64,000 bases of DNA from contig NZ_CP030053.1 of the NCBI RefSeq assembly GCF_004114955.1, forward strand, positions 3,348,001-3,412,000. The letters run 5' to 3'. The position numbers and the translations under genes were made by a program. Position 1 is the stretch's first letter; every line of letters starts with the position of its first letter. Below the pieces are notes generated by a model that saw only the letters and a program-made list of their open reading frames with translations, had not been told where the DNA came from and ran no database searches. Below, one piece after another: positions 18,357 through 28,122 of the stretch. This DNA is from Bradyrhizobium guangzhouense (GTDB taxonomy: Bacteria; Pseudomonadota; Alphaproteobacteria; Rhizobiales; Xanthobacteraceae).

Positions 18357-18995
18357 ATGATCCTTCCCGCGCTCTTCTTCTATCTCTTCGCCGCCGTCTG
18401 CGTCGCCTCGGCCGTGATGGTGATTGTCTCGCGCAATCCCGTCCACTCCGTGCTGTACCTGATCCTGGCCTTCGTCAACGCCTCGGGCCTGTTCGTGCTG
18501 ATGGGCGCCGAATTCCTCGGCATGATGCTGATCGTCGTCTATGTCGGCGCGGTCGCGGTGCTGTTCCTGTTCGTGATCATGATGCTCGATGTCGATTTCC
18601 TCGAGCTGCGCGAAGGCTTCATCCAGTACCTGCCGGTCGGCGTCGTGATCGGCGGCATCTTCCTGTTCGAGCTGCTCTTGACCGTCGGCGCCTGGGTCAT
18701 CAACCCGACCGTGAGCAAGACCATCACCGCCCCGATCCCGGCCAACGTCTCGAACACCGAGGCGCTGGGTCTGGTGCTCTATACCAAGTACATCCACTAC
18801 TTCCAGCTCGCGGGCATGGTGCTGCTGGTCGCCATGATCGGCGCCATCGTGCTGACGCTGCGCCACAAGGCGAGCGTGAAGCGGCAGGACATCAACGTTC
18901 AGAACGCGCGCACGCCCGACATGGCGATGGCGATGCGGAAGGTGGCGCCGGGGCAGGGGCTTTCGGATGCCGATGCGGCGGAGTGGGTGAAATGA
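18357..18995 (+). CDS. nuoJ: NADH-quinone oxidoreductase subunit J
   Basis: A 212-residue membrane subunit (ND6 type) with five helices; the conserved glycine-rich TM3 reads [20 protein letters not shown]. The C-terminus after about residue 170 is a polar tail longer than in E. coli. Its stop overlaps the nuoK ATG (ATGA), so the two are coupled. Confidence 0.96.
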   Translation: MILPALFFYLFAAVCVASAVMVIVSRNPVHSVLYLILAFVNASGLFVLMGAEFLGMMLIVVYVGAVAVLFLFVIMMLDVDFLELREGFIQYLPVGVVIGGIFLFELLLTVGAWVINPTVSKTITAPIPANVSNTEALGLVLYTKYIHYFQLAGMVLLVAMIGAIVLTLRHKASVKRQDINVQNARTPDMAMAMRKVAPGQGLSDADAAEWVK

Positions 18996-19300
18996 CCATC
19001 GGGCTTGGACATTACCTGGCGGTCGGCGCGATCCTGTTCACGCTCGGGATCCTCGGCATCTTCCTCAACCGCAAGAACATCATCGTCATCCTGATGTCGA
19101 TCGAGCTGATCCTGCTCTCGGTCAACATCAACCTGGTGGCATTCTCGACCTTCCTCGGCGACATCGTCGGTCAGGTCTTCGCGCTGCTGGTCTTGACCGT
19201 TGCGGCTGCCGAAGCCGCGATCGGTCTCGCCATCCTGGTGGTCTATTTCCGCAACCGCGGCTCGATCGCGGTTGAGGACGTCAATCTGATGAAGGGCTGA
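18992..19300 (+). CDS. nuoK: NADH-quinone oxidoreductase subunit K
   Basis: A 102-residue, three-helix membrane subunit (ND4L type). Conserved acidic residues lie within helices (the Glu in [13 protein letters not shown] and the Glu in [14 protein letters not shown]), both part of the proton path. I chose ATG 18992, which overlaps the nuoJ stop, over an in-frame GTG 9 nt upstream. Confidence 0.97.
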   Translation: MTIGLGHYLAVGAILFTLGILGIFLNRKNIIVILMSIELILLSVNINLVAFSTFLGDIVGQVFALLVLTVAAAEAAIGLAILVVYFRNRGSIAVEDVNLMKG

Positions 19301-19308
19301 GCTCTCAA

Positions 19309-21417
19309 ATGGTCCAGGCAATTGTCTTTCTGCCGCTGCTGGGCGCCATTCTGGCCGGCCTGATCGCGCTCGTCGGTGCGCATGGCCGCAACCCCTCGGG
19401 CGACGAGGTCGAGCATCACGGCGATCACGGCCATGGTGCCCACGCCCATGCCTCTGACACGATCAACGAGGACGCGTCCGTCATCCACGAGAGCCATCAC
19501 GAGCCTGGCGACGGACATGACGACCACGGTCATGGCCCGGTCGAGCCGGCGGCCGCCGGCTCGCGCGGCGCCGAGCTGATCACCACAGCGCTGCTGTTCG
19601 TCTCGGCGGCATTGTCCTGGATGACGCTGGTCGATGTCGGCTTCAATGGCCACGACGTCCGCTACCAGCTGTTGCCCTGGATCTTCTCCGGCGAGCTCGA
19701 GGTCTGGTGGACGCTGCGCGTCGACACGCTCACCGCCGTGATGCTGGTGGTGGTGACGACCGTCTCCTCGCTCGTGCACCTCTATTCCATCGGCTACATG
19801 GACGAGGATCCGAACCGGCCGCGCTTCTTCGGCTATCTCAGCCTGTTCACCTTCGCCATGCTGATGCTGGTGACGGCCGACAATCTGGTGCAGCTGTTCT
19901 TCGGCTGGGAAGGCGTGGGCCTGGCGAGCTATCTGCTGATCGGGTTCTGGTACCAGAAGCCGTCGGCGAACGCCGCCGCCATCAAGGCCTTCGTGGTCAA
20001 TCGCGTCGGCGATTTCGGCTTCGCGCTCGGCATCTTTGCGATCTTCATGCTGACCAACTCGACCGATTTCGAGACCATCTTCCATGCCGCGCCCGGGCTG
20101 TCAGGCAAGACCATCGACTTCCTCGGCTGGCACGCTGACGCGCTGACCCTGACGTGCCTCCTGCTGTTCATGGGCGCGATGGGCAAGTCCGCGCAGTTCC
20201 TGCTGCACACCTGGTTGCCGGACGCGATGGAAGGTCCGACCCCGGTGTCGGCGCTGATCCATGCCGCGACCATGGTCACTGCCGGCGTCTTCATGGTGGC
20301 GCGTCTGTCGCCGCTGTTCGAGCTCGCTCCGGATGCCCAGGCCGTCGTGATGTTCTTCGGCGCCACCACCGCGTTCTTCGCGGCGACCATCGGTCTCGTG
20401 CAGAACGACATCAAGCGCATCGTGGCCTATTCGACCTGTTCGCAGCTCGGCTACATGTTCGTGGCGATGGGAGCGGGGGCCTATTCGGTCGGCATGTTCC
20501 ATCTGTTCACGCACGCCTTCTTCAAGGCGCTGCTGTTCCTGGGCTCCGGCTCGGTGATCTACGCGATGCACCACGAGCAGGACATCCGCAACATGGGCGG
20601 CCTCTGGCGCAAGATCCCGTATACGTTCGCGGTGATGACCGTCGGCACGCTGGCGTTGACCGGCTTTCCGCTGTTCGCCGGCTACTTCTCCAAGGACGCG
20701 ATCATCGAGGCGGCCTATGCCTCGCATAACCCGTTCTCGACCTACGCCTACCTGCTGACGATCGTGGCCGCCGGCCTGACCTCGTTCTACTCCTGGCGTC
20801 TGGTGTTCAAGACCTTCTTCGGCGAGCCGCACGACCAGGAGCATTACGAAGCCGCACACGAAAGCCCGATCTGGATGCTGATCCCGATCGGCGTGCTGGC
20901 CGTCGGCTCGGTCCTTGCCGGCTTCCCGTTCAAGGAGCTGTTCACCGGACCGCACGGCGTAGAGGAGTTCTTCCGCGAGTCCGTGAAGATGAACCCGCAC
21001 ATCCTCGAGGACATGGAGCATATGCCGCATCTGCTCGGCTGGCTGCCCTTCGTGATGATGGTCGGCGGTTTCCTGGTGTCCTACACCTTCTATATCCGCA
21101 AGCCCTACCTGCCGGTCGAGCTCGCGAACACGCAGCCGATGCTCTACAAGTTCCTGCTCAACAAATGGTACTTCGACGAGCTCTACGACCTCATCTTCGT
21201 CCGTCCGGCGAAGTGGATCGGATACCAGCTCTGGAAGAAGGGCGACGGTTTCATCATCGACGGCTTCGGCCCTGACGGCATTTCGGCCCGCGTGCTGGAT
21301 GTCACCCGCAACGTCGTGAAGATCCAGACCGGCTATCTCTATCACTATGCATTCGCCATGCTGATCGGCGCCGCCGGCCTGATCACCTGGTTCATGTTCG
21401 GCTTTGGAGGCCAGTAA
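19309..21417 (+). CDS. nuoL: NADH-quinone oxidoreductase subunit L, with histidine-rich insertion
   Basis: A 702-residue antiporter-like subunit (ND5 type) with about 16 helices and the long lateral helix near the C-terminus. The proton-channel core is intact: [18 protein letters not shown] carries the key Glu, and [20 protein letters not shown] carries the conserved His and Pro-rich loop. Unusually, between TM1 and TM2 there is a His-rich insertion: 12 His within residues 36-75 ([12 protein letters not shown] and later HESHH, HDDHGH), with many Asp and Glu. This loop should face the periplasm or cytoplasm and could bind Zn, Ni or Cu ions. It starts 8 nt after nuoK and ends directly against nuoM. 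Confidence 0.96.
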   Translation: MVQAIVFLPLLGAILAGLIALVGAHGRNPSGDEVEHHGDHGHGAHAHASDTINEDASVIHESHHEPGDGHDDHGHGPVEPAAAGSRGAELITTALLFVSAALSWMTLVDVGFNGHDVRYQLLPWIFSGELEVWWTLRVDTLTAVMLVVVTTVSSLVHLYSIGYMDEDPNRPRFFGYLSLFTFAMLMLVTADNLVQLFFGWEGVGLASYLLIGFWYQKPSANAAAIKAFVVNRVGDFGFALGIFAIFMLTNSTDFETIFHAAPGLSGKTIDFLGWHADALTLTCLLLFMGAMGKSAQFLLHTWLPDAMEGPTPVSALIHAATMVTAGVFMVARLSPLFELAPDAQAVVMFFGATTAFFAATIGLVQNDIKRIVAYSTCSQLGYMFVAMGAGAYSVGMFHLFTHAFFKALLFLGSGSVIYAMHHEQDIRNMGGLWRKIPYTFAVMTVGTLALTGFPLFAGYFSKDAIIEAAYASHNPFSTYAYLLTIVAAGLTSFYSWRLVFKTFFGEPHDQEHYEAAHESPIWMLIPIGVLAVGSVLAGFPFKELFTGPHGVEEFFRESVKMNPHILEDMEHMPHLLGWLPFVMMVGGFLVSYTFYIRKPYLPVELANTQPMLYKFLLNKWYFDELYDLIFVRPAKWIGYQLWKKGDGFIIDGFGPDGISARVLDVTRNVVKIQTGYLYHYAFAMLIGAAGLITWFMFGFGGQ

Positions 21418-22926
21418 ATGACAACCTGGCCCATCCTTTCGGTCACGACGTTCCTGCCGCTGGTCGGCGCGCTGATCGTCTACCTGAGCCGCGGTGACGA
21501 CGAGGCGGCCAAGCGCAATTCGCGCTGGATCGCGCTGTGGACCACGATCATCACCTTCGCGGTGTCGGTGATCCTGGTGATGCGATTCGATCCTGCCAAT
21601 GCCGACTTCCAGTTCGTCGAGAAGTCGGCCTGGCTCGCCACCGGCATCACCTACCACATGGGCGTCGACGGCATTTCGCTGCCGCTGGTGATCCTGACCA
21701 CCGCGATCATGCCGTTCTGCATCATCGCGAGCTGGAAGGCGATCTCGAACCGCGTGCGCGAATACATGATGGCGTTCCTGATCCTGGAAACGCTGATGAT
21801 CGGCACCTTTTCGGCGCTCGATCTCGTGCTGTTCTACCTGTTCTTCGAGGGCGGTCTGATCCCGATGTTCCTGATCATCGGCGTCTGGGGCGGCCCGCGC
21901 CGGGTGTACGCGTCGTTCAAGTTCTTCCTCTACACGCTGCTCGGCTCGGTCTTGATGCTGCTCGCCATCATGGCGCTGTACTGGAACGGCGGCACCACCG
22001 ACATCCCGACCCTGATGCACACCGCCGTGCCGCGGTCCCTGCAGACCTGGGCCTGGCTCGCCTTCTTCGCCTCCTTCGCGGTGAAGATGCCGATGTGGCC
22101 GGTGCACACCTGGCTTCCTGATGCGCATGTCGAGGCGCCGACCGCGGGCTCCGTGGTGCTCGCCGCGATCCTGCTGAAGATGGGCGGCTACGGCTTCCTG
22201 CGCTTCTCGCTGCCGATGTTCCCGCTGGCCTCGCACGACTTCGCGCCGCTGATCTTCACCATGTCCGCGATCGCCATCATCTACACCTCGCTGGTGGCGT
22301 TGATGCAGGAGGACATGAAGAAGCTGATCGCGTACTCCTCGGTCGCGCACATGGGCTTCGTCACCATGGGCATCTTCGCCGGCACCATGCAGGGCGTCGC
22401 CGGCGGCGTGTTCCAGATGATCTCGCACGGCATCGTCTCGGGCGCGCTGTTCCTCTGCGTCGGCGTCGTCTACGACCGTCTGCACACCCGCGAGATCGCG
22501 GCCTATGGTGGCCTCGTCAACCGGATGCCGCTCTACGCGCTGACCTTCATGGTCTTCACCATGGCCAATGTCGGTCTGCCCGGCACGTCAGGCTTCGTCG
22601 GCGAGTTCATGACGCTGCTCGGCACCTTCAAGGTCTCGGTCCCGACCGCGTTCTTCGCCACGACAGGCGTGATCCTCTCGGCTGCCTACGCGCTGTGGCT
22701 CTACCGCAAGGTCGTTTTCGGGGCGCTGGTCAAGCCGACGCTGATGAGCATGAAGGATCTCACGTTCCGCGAATGCGTGACCTTGTTCCCGCTGATCGCG
22801 CTGACGATCCTGTTCGGCGTCTATCCGAAGCCGGTGCTCGACATGTCGGCCGCCTCGGTCCAGCAACTCGTCAATAATTACAACACCGCTGTGACGGCCG
22901 TGAAGGCCGCCGCACTGCTCCAGTGA
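21418..22926 (+). CDS. nuoM: NADH-quinone oxidoreductase subunit M
   Basis: A 502-residue antiporter-like subunit (ND4 type) with about 14 helices. The conserved channel residues are in [18 protein letters not shown] (Glu) and [20 protein letters not shown] (Lys, His). It begins at the base after the nuoL stop, with no gap. It is one of three proton-pumping modules in the membrane arm. Confidence 0.97.
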   Translation: MTTWPILSVTTFLPLVGALIVYLSRGDDEAAKRNSRWIALWTTIITFAVSVILVMRFDPANADFQFVEKSAWLATGITYHMGVDGISLPLVILTTAIMPFCIIASWKAISNRVREYMMAFLILETLMIGTFSALDLVLFYLFFEGGLIPMFLIIGVWGGPRRVYASFKFFLYTLLGSVLMLLAIMALYWNGGTTDIPTLMHTAVPRSLQTWAWLAFFASFAVKMPMWPVHTWLPDAHVEAPTAGSVVLAAILLKMGGYGFLRFSLPMFPLASHDFAPLIFTMSAIAIIYTSLVALMQEDMKKLIAYSSVAHMGFVTMGIFAGTMQGVAGGVFQMISHGIVSGALFLCVGVVYDRLHTREIAAYGGLVNRMPLYALTFMVFTMANVGLPGTSGFVGEFMTLLGTFKVSVPTAFFATTGVILSAAYALWLYRKVVFGALVKPTLMSMKDLTFRECVTLFPLIALTILFGVYPKPVLDMSAASVQQLVNNYNTAVTAVKAAALLQ

Positions 22927-22948
22927 TCGGGCAGGTCAGGATATCGCC

Positions 22949-24385
22949 ATGAGCATTACGACTGCAGGTTATCAACTGGCGCCGGTGCTGCCCGAGATCG
23001 TGCTCGCGCTCGGCGCCATGGCGCTTCTGATGCTCGGCGCCTATCGCGGGCAGGGGACCACGGGCACGGTCACGACGCTCGCGGTGCTGCTGCTGATCGT
23101 GGTCGGCGTGCTCGAATATATGCTGCCCGCTGGCAAGCAGGTGACGTTCGGCGGCAGCTTCATCGTCGACGACTTCGCCCGCTTCATGAAGATCCTGGCG
23201 CTGGTCGGCTCGGCGGTGACGCTGATCCTGTCGACCGAGTTCCTGGCCGATCCGTCGCGCCGCATCTTCGAATACGCCATCCTGGTGCTGCTCTCGACGC
23301 TCGGCATGATGGTGTTGATCTCGGCCGGCGATCTGATCTCGCTCTATCTCGGCCTCGAATTGATGTCGCTCGCGCTCTATGTCGTGGCGGCCTCGAACCG
23401 CGACAACGCCAAGTCCACCGAGGCCGGCCTGAAGTATTTCGTGCTGGGCGCGCTGTCCTCGGGCATGCTGCTCTACGGCTCCTCCCTGGTCTACGGTTTC
23501 ACCGGGACCGTCAGCTTCGCCGGCATCGCAACGGCCGCGACCGCCGCGAATGTCGGCCTGGTGTTCGGCCTGGTGTTCCTGCTCGCCGGCCTCTGCTTCA
23601 AGGTCTCGGCCGTGCCGTTCCACATGTGGACGCCTGACGTCTATGAGGGCGCGCCGACCCCGGTCACCGCCTTCTTCGCCTCCGCGCCGAAGGTCGCCGC
23701 GCTCGCCGTCTTCACCCGCGTCACGCTGACCGCATTCCCCGGCATCGTCTCGCAGTGGCAGCAGATCCTGGTGTTCGTGGCGATCGCCTCGATGGCGCTG
23801 GGCTCGTTCGCCGCGATCGGCCAGAGCAACATCAAGCGCCTGATGGCGTACTCCTCGATCGGCCATATGGGCTTTGCCCTGGTCGGCCTCGCCTCCGGCA
23901 CCGTCGAGGGCGCGCAGGGCGTGCTGATGTACATCGTGATCTACGTCGCGATGACGCTCGGCTCGTTCTCCATCATCCTCGCCATGAAGCGCAACGGCCA
24001 AGCCGTCGAGCAGATCAGCGATTTCGCCGGTCTCTCCCGCACCAATCCGCTGCTGGCCTTCATGTTCGCGATGCTGCTGTTCTCGCTCGCGGGCATACCG
24101 CCGCTCGCCGGCTTCTTCGCCAAATGGTACGTCTTCGTCGCCGCCATCAAGGCGAATTTGTTCACGCTCGCCGTGATCGGCGTGCTCTCCAGCGTCGTGG
24201 GCGCCTACTATTATCTGACCATCGTCAAGACGATGTATTTCGACGAGCCGGCCGGTCAGGTCGATCCGGTCAGGTTCGAAGTGAAGACAGTGCTCGCGGT
24301 CGCGGGCCTGTTCAACATCCTGTTCGCGTTGTTCGCGGGCCCGGTGGTGAGTGTCGCCTCCGCCGCCGCCAAGTCGCTGTTCTAG
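22949..24385 (+). CDS. nuoN: NADH-quinone oxidoreductase subunit N
   Basis: A 478-residue antiporter-like subunit (ND2 type) with about 14 helices. [17 protein letters not shown] contains the channel Glu and [20 protein letters not shown] the Lys and the broken-helix loop. It is the last nuo gene, 22 nt after nuoM. birA starts 1 nt after its stop, so the operon runs on without a terminator. Confidence 0.97.
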   Translation: MSITTAGYQLAPVLPEIVLALGAMALLMLGAYRGQGTTGTVTTLAVLLLIVVGVLEYMLPAGKQVTFGGSFIVDDFARFMKILALVGSAVTLILSTEFLADPSRRIFEYAILVLLSTLGMMVLISAGDLISLYLGLELMSLALYVVAASNRDNAKSTEAGLKYFVLGALSSGMLLYGSSLVYGFTGTVSFAGIATAATAANVGLVFGLVFLLAGLCFKVSAVPFHMWTPDVYEGAPTPVTAFFASAPKVAALAVFTRVTLTAFPGIVSQWQQILVFVAIASMALGSFAAIGQSNIKRLMAYSSIGHMGFALVGLASGTVEGAQGVLMYIVIYVAMTLGSFSIILAMKRNGQAVEQISDFAGLSRTNPLLAFMFAMLLFSLAGIPPLAGFFAKWYVFVAAIKANLFTLAVIGVLSSVVGAYYYLTIVKTMYFDEPAGQVDPVRFEVKTVLAVAGLFNILFALFAGPVVSVASAAAKSLF

Positions 24386-24386
24386 G

Positions 24387-25193
24387 ATGGGCTTCGCGCT
24401 CGGTCCTCGCGCCTCTGCTGCGGGCTACAAGCTCGCCGCCCTCGAACGGACCGGCTCGACCAATGCTGACGCCATCGAAGCGGCCCGCGCCGGCGAGCGC
24501 GGTCCGATCTGGTTCGTCACGTCACAGCAGACGGCCGGTCGCGGCCGCCGCCAGCGCCCCTGGATTGCGCCCAAAGGCAATCTCGCCGCCAGCCTCCTCG
24601 AAGTCCTCGATATCGCGCCTGCAGTGGCCGCCACCATCGGCTTCGCGGCCGGGCTCGCCGAGGAGGCCGCCCTCGAGAGGGTCAGCGTCGAGGCTGCGCT
24701 GCGGCTCGGCGAGGGCAGGCCCCGCTACACCTTGAAATGGCCGAACGACGTTCTGGCCAATGGCAAGAAGCTGGTCGGCATCGGTCTGGAGGCCGAAGCT
24801 GTCGGCGATCGCCTCGCCATCGTGGTGGGCATCGGAACCAATATCGTGGCGGCGCCCGAGGGCACGCCGACGCCGGCCGTGTCGCTCGCGGCCCTCGGCG
24901 TCCAGATCAGCGCCGAAGAGCTGTTCTCGGCGCTCTCGGACGCCTGGGTCGAGTTCCGTGGCCTCTGGGACAATGGCCGCGGCTTTGCCGAGATCCGTAA
25001 GCTGTGGCTCGAGCGCGCCGCCCGCCTGGGCGAGCCGATTGCGATCCATACGGGAACCACGGTCTTGGAAGGCATCTTTGACACGATCGACGACACCGGC
25101 TGCCTGATCGTCCGCACGGCCGACGGCCGCCGCGTTCCGGTGGCGGCGGGAGAGGTGTTCTTCGGCCCGGTCCGTTCGGTGGGAGCTGCGTGA
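24387..25193 (+). CDS. birA: Biotin--[acetyl-CoA-carboxylase] ligase
   Basis: A 268-residue biotin protein ligase that activates biotin as biotinyl-AMP and attaches it to carrier lysines of carboxylases. The nucleotide/biotin loop GRGRRQRPW is at 51-59 and KWPNDVL at about 117. The central BPL_LplA_LipB domain is followed by a small C-terminal SH3-like domain (GIFDTIDDTGCLIVRTADG). It lacks the N-terminal helix-turn-helix of E. coli BirA, so it should be an enzyme only, not a repressor. ATG 24387 is 1 nt after the nuoN stop; its own stop overlaps the rnj ATG (TGATG). Confidence 0.93.
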   Translation: MGFALGPRASAAGYKLAALERTGSTNADAIEAARAGERGPIWFVTSQQTAGRGRRQRPWIAPKGNLAASLLEVLDIAPAVAATIGFAAGLAEEAALERVSVEAALRLGEGRPRYTLKWPNDVLANGKKLVGIGLEAEAVGDRLAIVVGIGTNIVAAPEGTPTPAVSLAALGVQISAEELFSALSDAWVEFRGLWDNGRGFAEIRKLWLERAARLGEPIAIHTGTTVLEGIFDTIDDTGCLIVRTADGRRVPVAAGEVFFGPVRSVGAA

Positions 25194-26863
25194 TGGCGAA
25201 GCCCGACGAACTCGTGTTTGCGCCGCTCGGCGGTGTCGGCGAGATCGGCATGAACCTGTCGGTCTATGGCCTCGGCAACCGCCACCAGCGTTCCTGGTTG
25301 GCGGTCGATCTCGGCGTCTCCTTCGGCGACGAGGAGCATCTGCCCGGCATCGACCTGATCATGCCCGACATCTCCTTCCTGGAGAAGGAACGCAAGAACC
25401 TGATGGGCCTGGTGCTGACCCACGCCCATGAGGACCATTTCGGCGCCATCATCGACCTCTGGCCGAAGCTGAAATGTCCGATCTATGCGACGCAGTTCAG
25501 CGCGGCGCTGTTCGAGGCCAAATGCGCCGCCGAGCGCAATGCGCCCGTCATCCCGGTCACCGTGGTTCCGTCTGGCGGCCGTATCGATGTCGGCCCGTTC
25601 AACGTCGAGTTCATCCCCGTTGCGCATTCGATTCCGGAAGCGCATGCGCTGGCGATCCACACCGAGGCCGGAGTGGTGCTGCACACCGGCGACTGGAAGA
25701 TCGACCCGACCCCGACGCTCGGACGTCCGACCGACGAGAAGCGGCTGCGCGAGCTCGGCGAGGAGGGCGTGCTCGCCCTGATCGGGGATTCCACCAATGC
25801 CGTGCGCGACGGCCGCTCGCCCTCGGAGGCCGAGGTCGCCCGCACCATCATCGATCTCGTGAAATCAGCCAAGGGCCGCGTCGCGGTCACGACTTTCGCC
25901 TCCAACGTCGCGCGCATCAAGGCCGTGGCCGACGCGGCAAAAGCCGCCGACCGCGAGGTCGTCGTGGTCGGCCGCGCCATGGAGCGCGTGGTGCAGGTCG
26001 CGCGCGAGACCGGCTTTCTCGACGGCGTGCAGAACTTCCGCTCGCCCGAGGTCTACGGCCACTTGCCGCAGGACAAGGTGCTGGCGCTGTGCACCGGCAG
26101 CCAGGGCGAACCCCGTGCGGCGCTGGCCCGCATCGCCAATGACGACCATCCTGAAATCACGCTCAACCGCGGCGACAGCGTGATCTTCTCCTCGCGCACC
26201 ATCCCCGGCAACGAGAAGGCGGTCGGCTCGATCATCAACAATCTGGTGCTGCAGGGCGTCGAGGTCCTCACCGATCGCGACCATCTGGTCCACGTCTCCG
26301 GCCATCCCCGCCGCGACGAGCTGCGCGACATGATCTCCTGGGTGAAGCCGCAACTGCTGATCCCGGTCCATGGCGAGGCCCTGCATCTGAACGAGCACGC
26401 AAAACTCGCGCGCGCCGCCGGCGTGCCGCGCGTGCTGGTCATTCGCAACGGCGACCTCGTCAAGCTCGGCCCCGGCGATCCCGGCGTGGTCGGCGAGGTG
26501 CCGTCGGGCCGGCTCTACAAGGACGGCGCCATCCTGGAGGATTCCAAGTCCCGCGCGGTGGTCGAGCGCCGCCGCATGGCGTTCTCCGGCTGTGCCTTCG
26601 TCGCCATCGCCATGACCGCGCAGGGCGAGCTTGCCGATGAGCCCGAGGTCGATCTGGTTGGAATCCCCGACAAGAACCGGGCCGGAGAGCCGTTCGACGA
26701 CATCGTCTTCGATGCCGTGATGTCCACGGTCGAGGGCCTGCCGAAGGCGCGCCGGCGGGATCCGGACGCGCTGGCGGAATCGGTGCGACGCGCCGTCCGG
26801 GCCGTCATCAATGAACATTGGGGCAAAAAGCCCCCCTGTCTGGTCCACGTCCTGACAGTGTAG
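25193..26863 (+). CDS. rnj: Ribonuclease J family beta-lactamase-fold nuclease
   Basis: A 556-residue metallo-beta-lactamase/beta-CASP nuclease for rRNA and mRNA 5' processing and decay. The metal-binding motif is HAHEDH (77-82); HTGDWKID and GDSTNA follow in order, and the beta-CASP part carries SGHPRRDEL and PVHGE. The C-terminal domain after about residue 450 matches RNase J layout. ATG 25193 is used because it overlaps the birA stop and has GGGAG upstream; a GTG 3 nt earlier is also in frame. Confidence 0.93.
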   Translation: MAKPDELVFAPLGGVGEIGMNLSVYGLGNRHQRSWLAVDLGVSFGDEEHLPGIDLIMPDISFLEKERKNLMGLVLTHAHEDHFGAIIDLWPKLKCPIYATQFSAALFEAKCAAERNAPVIPVTVVPSGGRIDVGPFNVEFIPVAHSIPEAHALAIHTEAGVVLHTGDWKIDPTPTLGRPTDEKRLRELGEEGVLALIGDSTNAVRDGRSPSEAEVARTIIDLVKSAKGRVAVTTFASNVARIKAVADAAKAADREVVVVGRAMERVVQVARETGFLDGVQNFRSPEVYGHLPQDKVLALCTGSQGEPRAALARIANDDHPEITLNRGDSVIFSSRTIPGNEKAVGSIINNLVLQGVEVLTDRDHLVHVSGHPRRDELRDMISWVKPQLLIPVHGEALHLNEHAKLARAAGVPRVLVIRNGDLVKLGPGDPGVVGEVPSGRLYKDGAILEDSKSRAVVERRRMAFSGCAFVAIAMTAQGELADEPEVDLVGIPDKNRAGEPFDDIVFDAVMSTVEGLPKARRRDPDALAESVRRAVRAVINEHWGKKPPCLVHVLTV

Positions 26864-26906
26864 GCTGGGCGTGGTCTTTCGGATCATGCCCTGAGGGAGA
26901 AGAAGC

Positions 26907-27311
26907 ATGCTGGGTCGCCTCAACCATGTCGCGATCGCGACCAAGGACGCCGTCAAGGCCGCGAGGATCTACGGTGCTGCATTCGGGGCGCAGATCTCCG
27001 ATGCCGTGCCGCTGCCCGAGCATGGCGTCGTCACCGTGTTCGCGACGCTGCCCAACACCAAGATCGAGTTCATCGAGCCGCTCGGTGAGGCGTCCCCGAT
27101 CGCAAAATTCGTCGAGCGCAACCCCGACGGCGGCATCCACCATGTCTGTTACGAGGTCGTCGACATCATCGCCTCGCGCGACACGCTGGTGAAGGAGGGC
27201 GCGCGCGTGCTCGGCGACGGGGTGCCGAAGATCGGCGCCCACGGCAAGCCGGTGCTGTTTCTGCACCCGAAGGACTTTTCCGGCGCGCTGGTCGAAATCG
27301 AGCAGGCATAA
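26907..27311 (+). CDS. mce: Methylmalonyl-CoA epimerase
   Basis: A 134-residue glyoxalase-fold metalloenzyme that interconverts the (R) and (S) forms of methylmalonyl-CoA in propionate breakdown. N-terminal LNHVAIAT gives the first metal His (residue 7); the second is in GGIHHVCYEV and the Glu in GALVEIEQ at the C-terminus. The site GGGAGAAG precedes ATG 26907. It ends 10 nt before the DUF1467 gene. With birA nearby it fits a biotin-dependent propionyl-CoA carboxylase route encoded elsewhere. Confidence 0.9.
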   Translation: MLGRLNHVAIATKDAVKAARIYGAAFGAQISDAVPLPEHGVVTVFATLPNTKIEFIEPLGEASPIAKFVERNPDGGIHHVCYEVVDIIASRDTLVKEGARVLGDGVPKIGAHGKPVLFLHPKDFSGALVEIEQA

Positions 27312-27321
27312 GACCCCGATC

Positions 27322-27597
27322 ATGGCCGCCCAGATTTCAACCGCGCTCGCAATCTACTTCGTCATCTGGTGGATCGCGCTGTTTTTGACGCTGCCATTCG
27401 GCGTGCGCAGCCAGCACGAGGATGGCGTCGGCGCGCCCGGCACCGACCCGGGTGCGCCCGTTCTGACCGGCATGAAGCGCAAGCTGGTCTGGACCACGAT
27501 CATCTCCGCGATCATCTATGGTCTCGGCGTTGCCGCCTATCACGCCGGCTATCTTTCGCTCGAGCGTCTGTCGCGATTGATGGGAATGCCGTTTTAG
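27322..27597 (+). CDS. DUF1467-family small membrane protein
   Basis: A 91-residue protein with two transmembrane helices (ALAIYFVIWWIALFLTLPFG and LVWTTIISAIIYGLGVAAY). The loop with RSQHEDGV and GTDPGAP matches the DUF1467 family, which in alphaproteobacteria often lies beside mce. Molecular role is not known. It closes the birA-rnj-mce cluster and is followed by a palindromic repeat. Confidence 0.85.
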   Translation: MAAQISTALAIYFVIWWIALFLTLPFGVRSQHEDGVGAPGTDPGAPVLTGMKRKLVWTTIISAIIYGLGVAAYHAGYLSLERLSRLMGMPF

Positions 27598-27628
27598 GCG
27601 AGTAAGAAACGAGGATGTCAACCAGGCT

Positions 27629-27708
27629 CGTCATTGCGAGCGCAGCGAAGCAATCCAGAATCCCTCCGCGGCAAGACTCTGTATTGCTTCGCTGCGCACG
27701 CAATGACG
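27629..27708. repeat. Imperfect 31-bp palindromic repeat element
   Basis: Left arm 27629-27659 starts CGTCATTGCGAGCGCAGCG; right arm 27678-27708 ends GCAATGACG. The arms pair at 29 of 31 positions around an 18-nt loop. The sequence resembles the REP-like palindromes common in Bradyrhizobium intergenic regions, from memory. No second copy was noticed in this window. As RNA it would form a strong hairpin after the DUF1467 gene and could protect or end that transcript. Confidence 0.8.
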
Positions 27709-27739
27709 GCGGAGATAGTTCGTATAATTGGGGGAGCAA

Positions 27740-28087
27740 ATGACTTTTCAGAGGATCGTCGTCGCGCTTCTGGTGCTTGTGGTCGCCGGCCTTGGCGCGA
27801 TCGGCTTTATCGAGTGGAGGATGGCTGTGCAGGTGCGAACGCTGAAAGCGTTCGTCGAAGGCTATGTCTTCAACGAGGCCGTGATCGCGTGCGAGCAGGC
27901 CAAGAGCTCGACGCCGTTCAAATGGAACGGCGGCAAAAGCACCTCGGTCATCGGCCTGAACTCGGTCAAGCTTGATAAATACACCGTTAGCGCCAGCTAC
28001 ACCCTGGTGGCGGACAACGTTTATTGTGATTACGATCCGATCAAGAGAAAGGCCGAGATCGGCTCGAGCTTCCTGGAGCGGGAGTAG
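27740..28087 (+). CDS. Small membrane-anchored protein of unknown function
   Basis: A 115-residue protein from ATG 27740 (GGGGAG upstream). One N-terminal helix (IVVALLVLVVAGLGAIGFIEW) acts as a signal anchor; the remaining 85 residues should lie in the periplasm. This part has two Cys (VIACEQ and YCDYD), which could form a disulphide. No domain recognised. A TATAAT hexamer lies at 27723-27728, but it is too close to the start to be its promoter. It is followed by mtnK 35 nt later on the same strand. Confidence 0.6.
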   Translation: MTFQRIVVALLVLVVAGLGAIGFIEWRMAVQVRTLKAFVEGYVFNEAVIACEQAKSSTPFKWNGGKSTSVIGLNSVKLDKYTVSASYTLVADNVYCDYDPIKRKAEIGSSFLERE

Positions 28088-28122
28088 CGATCCGGCCGTG
28101 CCGAGCACGGGATTGGATCGTC

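Noticed and set aside
20101..22485. 794-codon open frame on the minus strand opposite nuoL and nuoM
   Set aside because: Same reason: repetitive His/Arg/Asp/Gln composition and full overlap with two real membrane subunits.
27723..27728. Perfect TATAAT hexamer before the small membrane protein at 27740
   Set aside because: Transcription would begin at or after the ribosome binding site, leaving no leader, and no -35 hexamer is found at the right distance.
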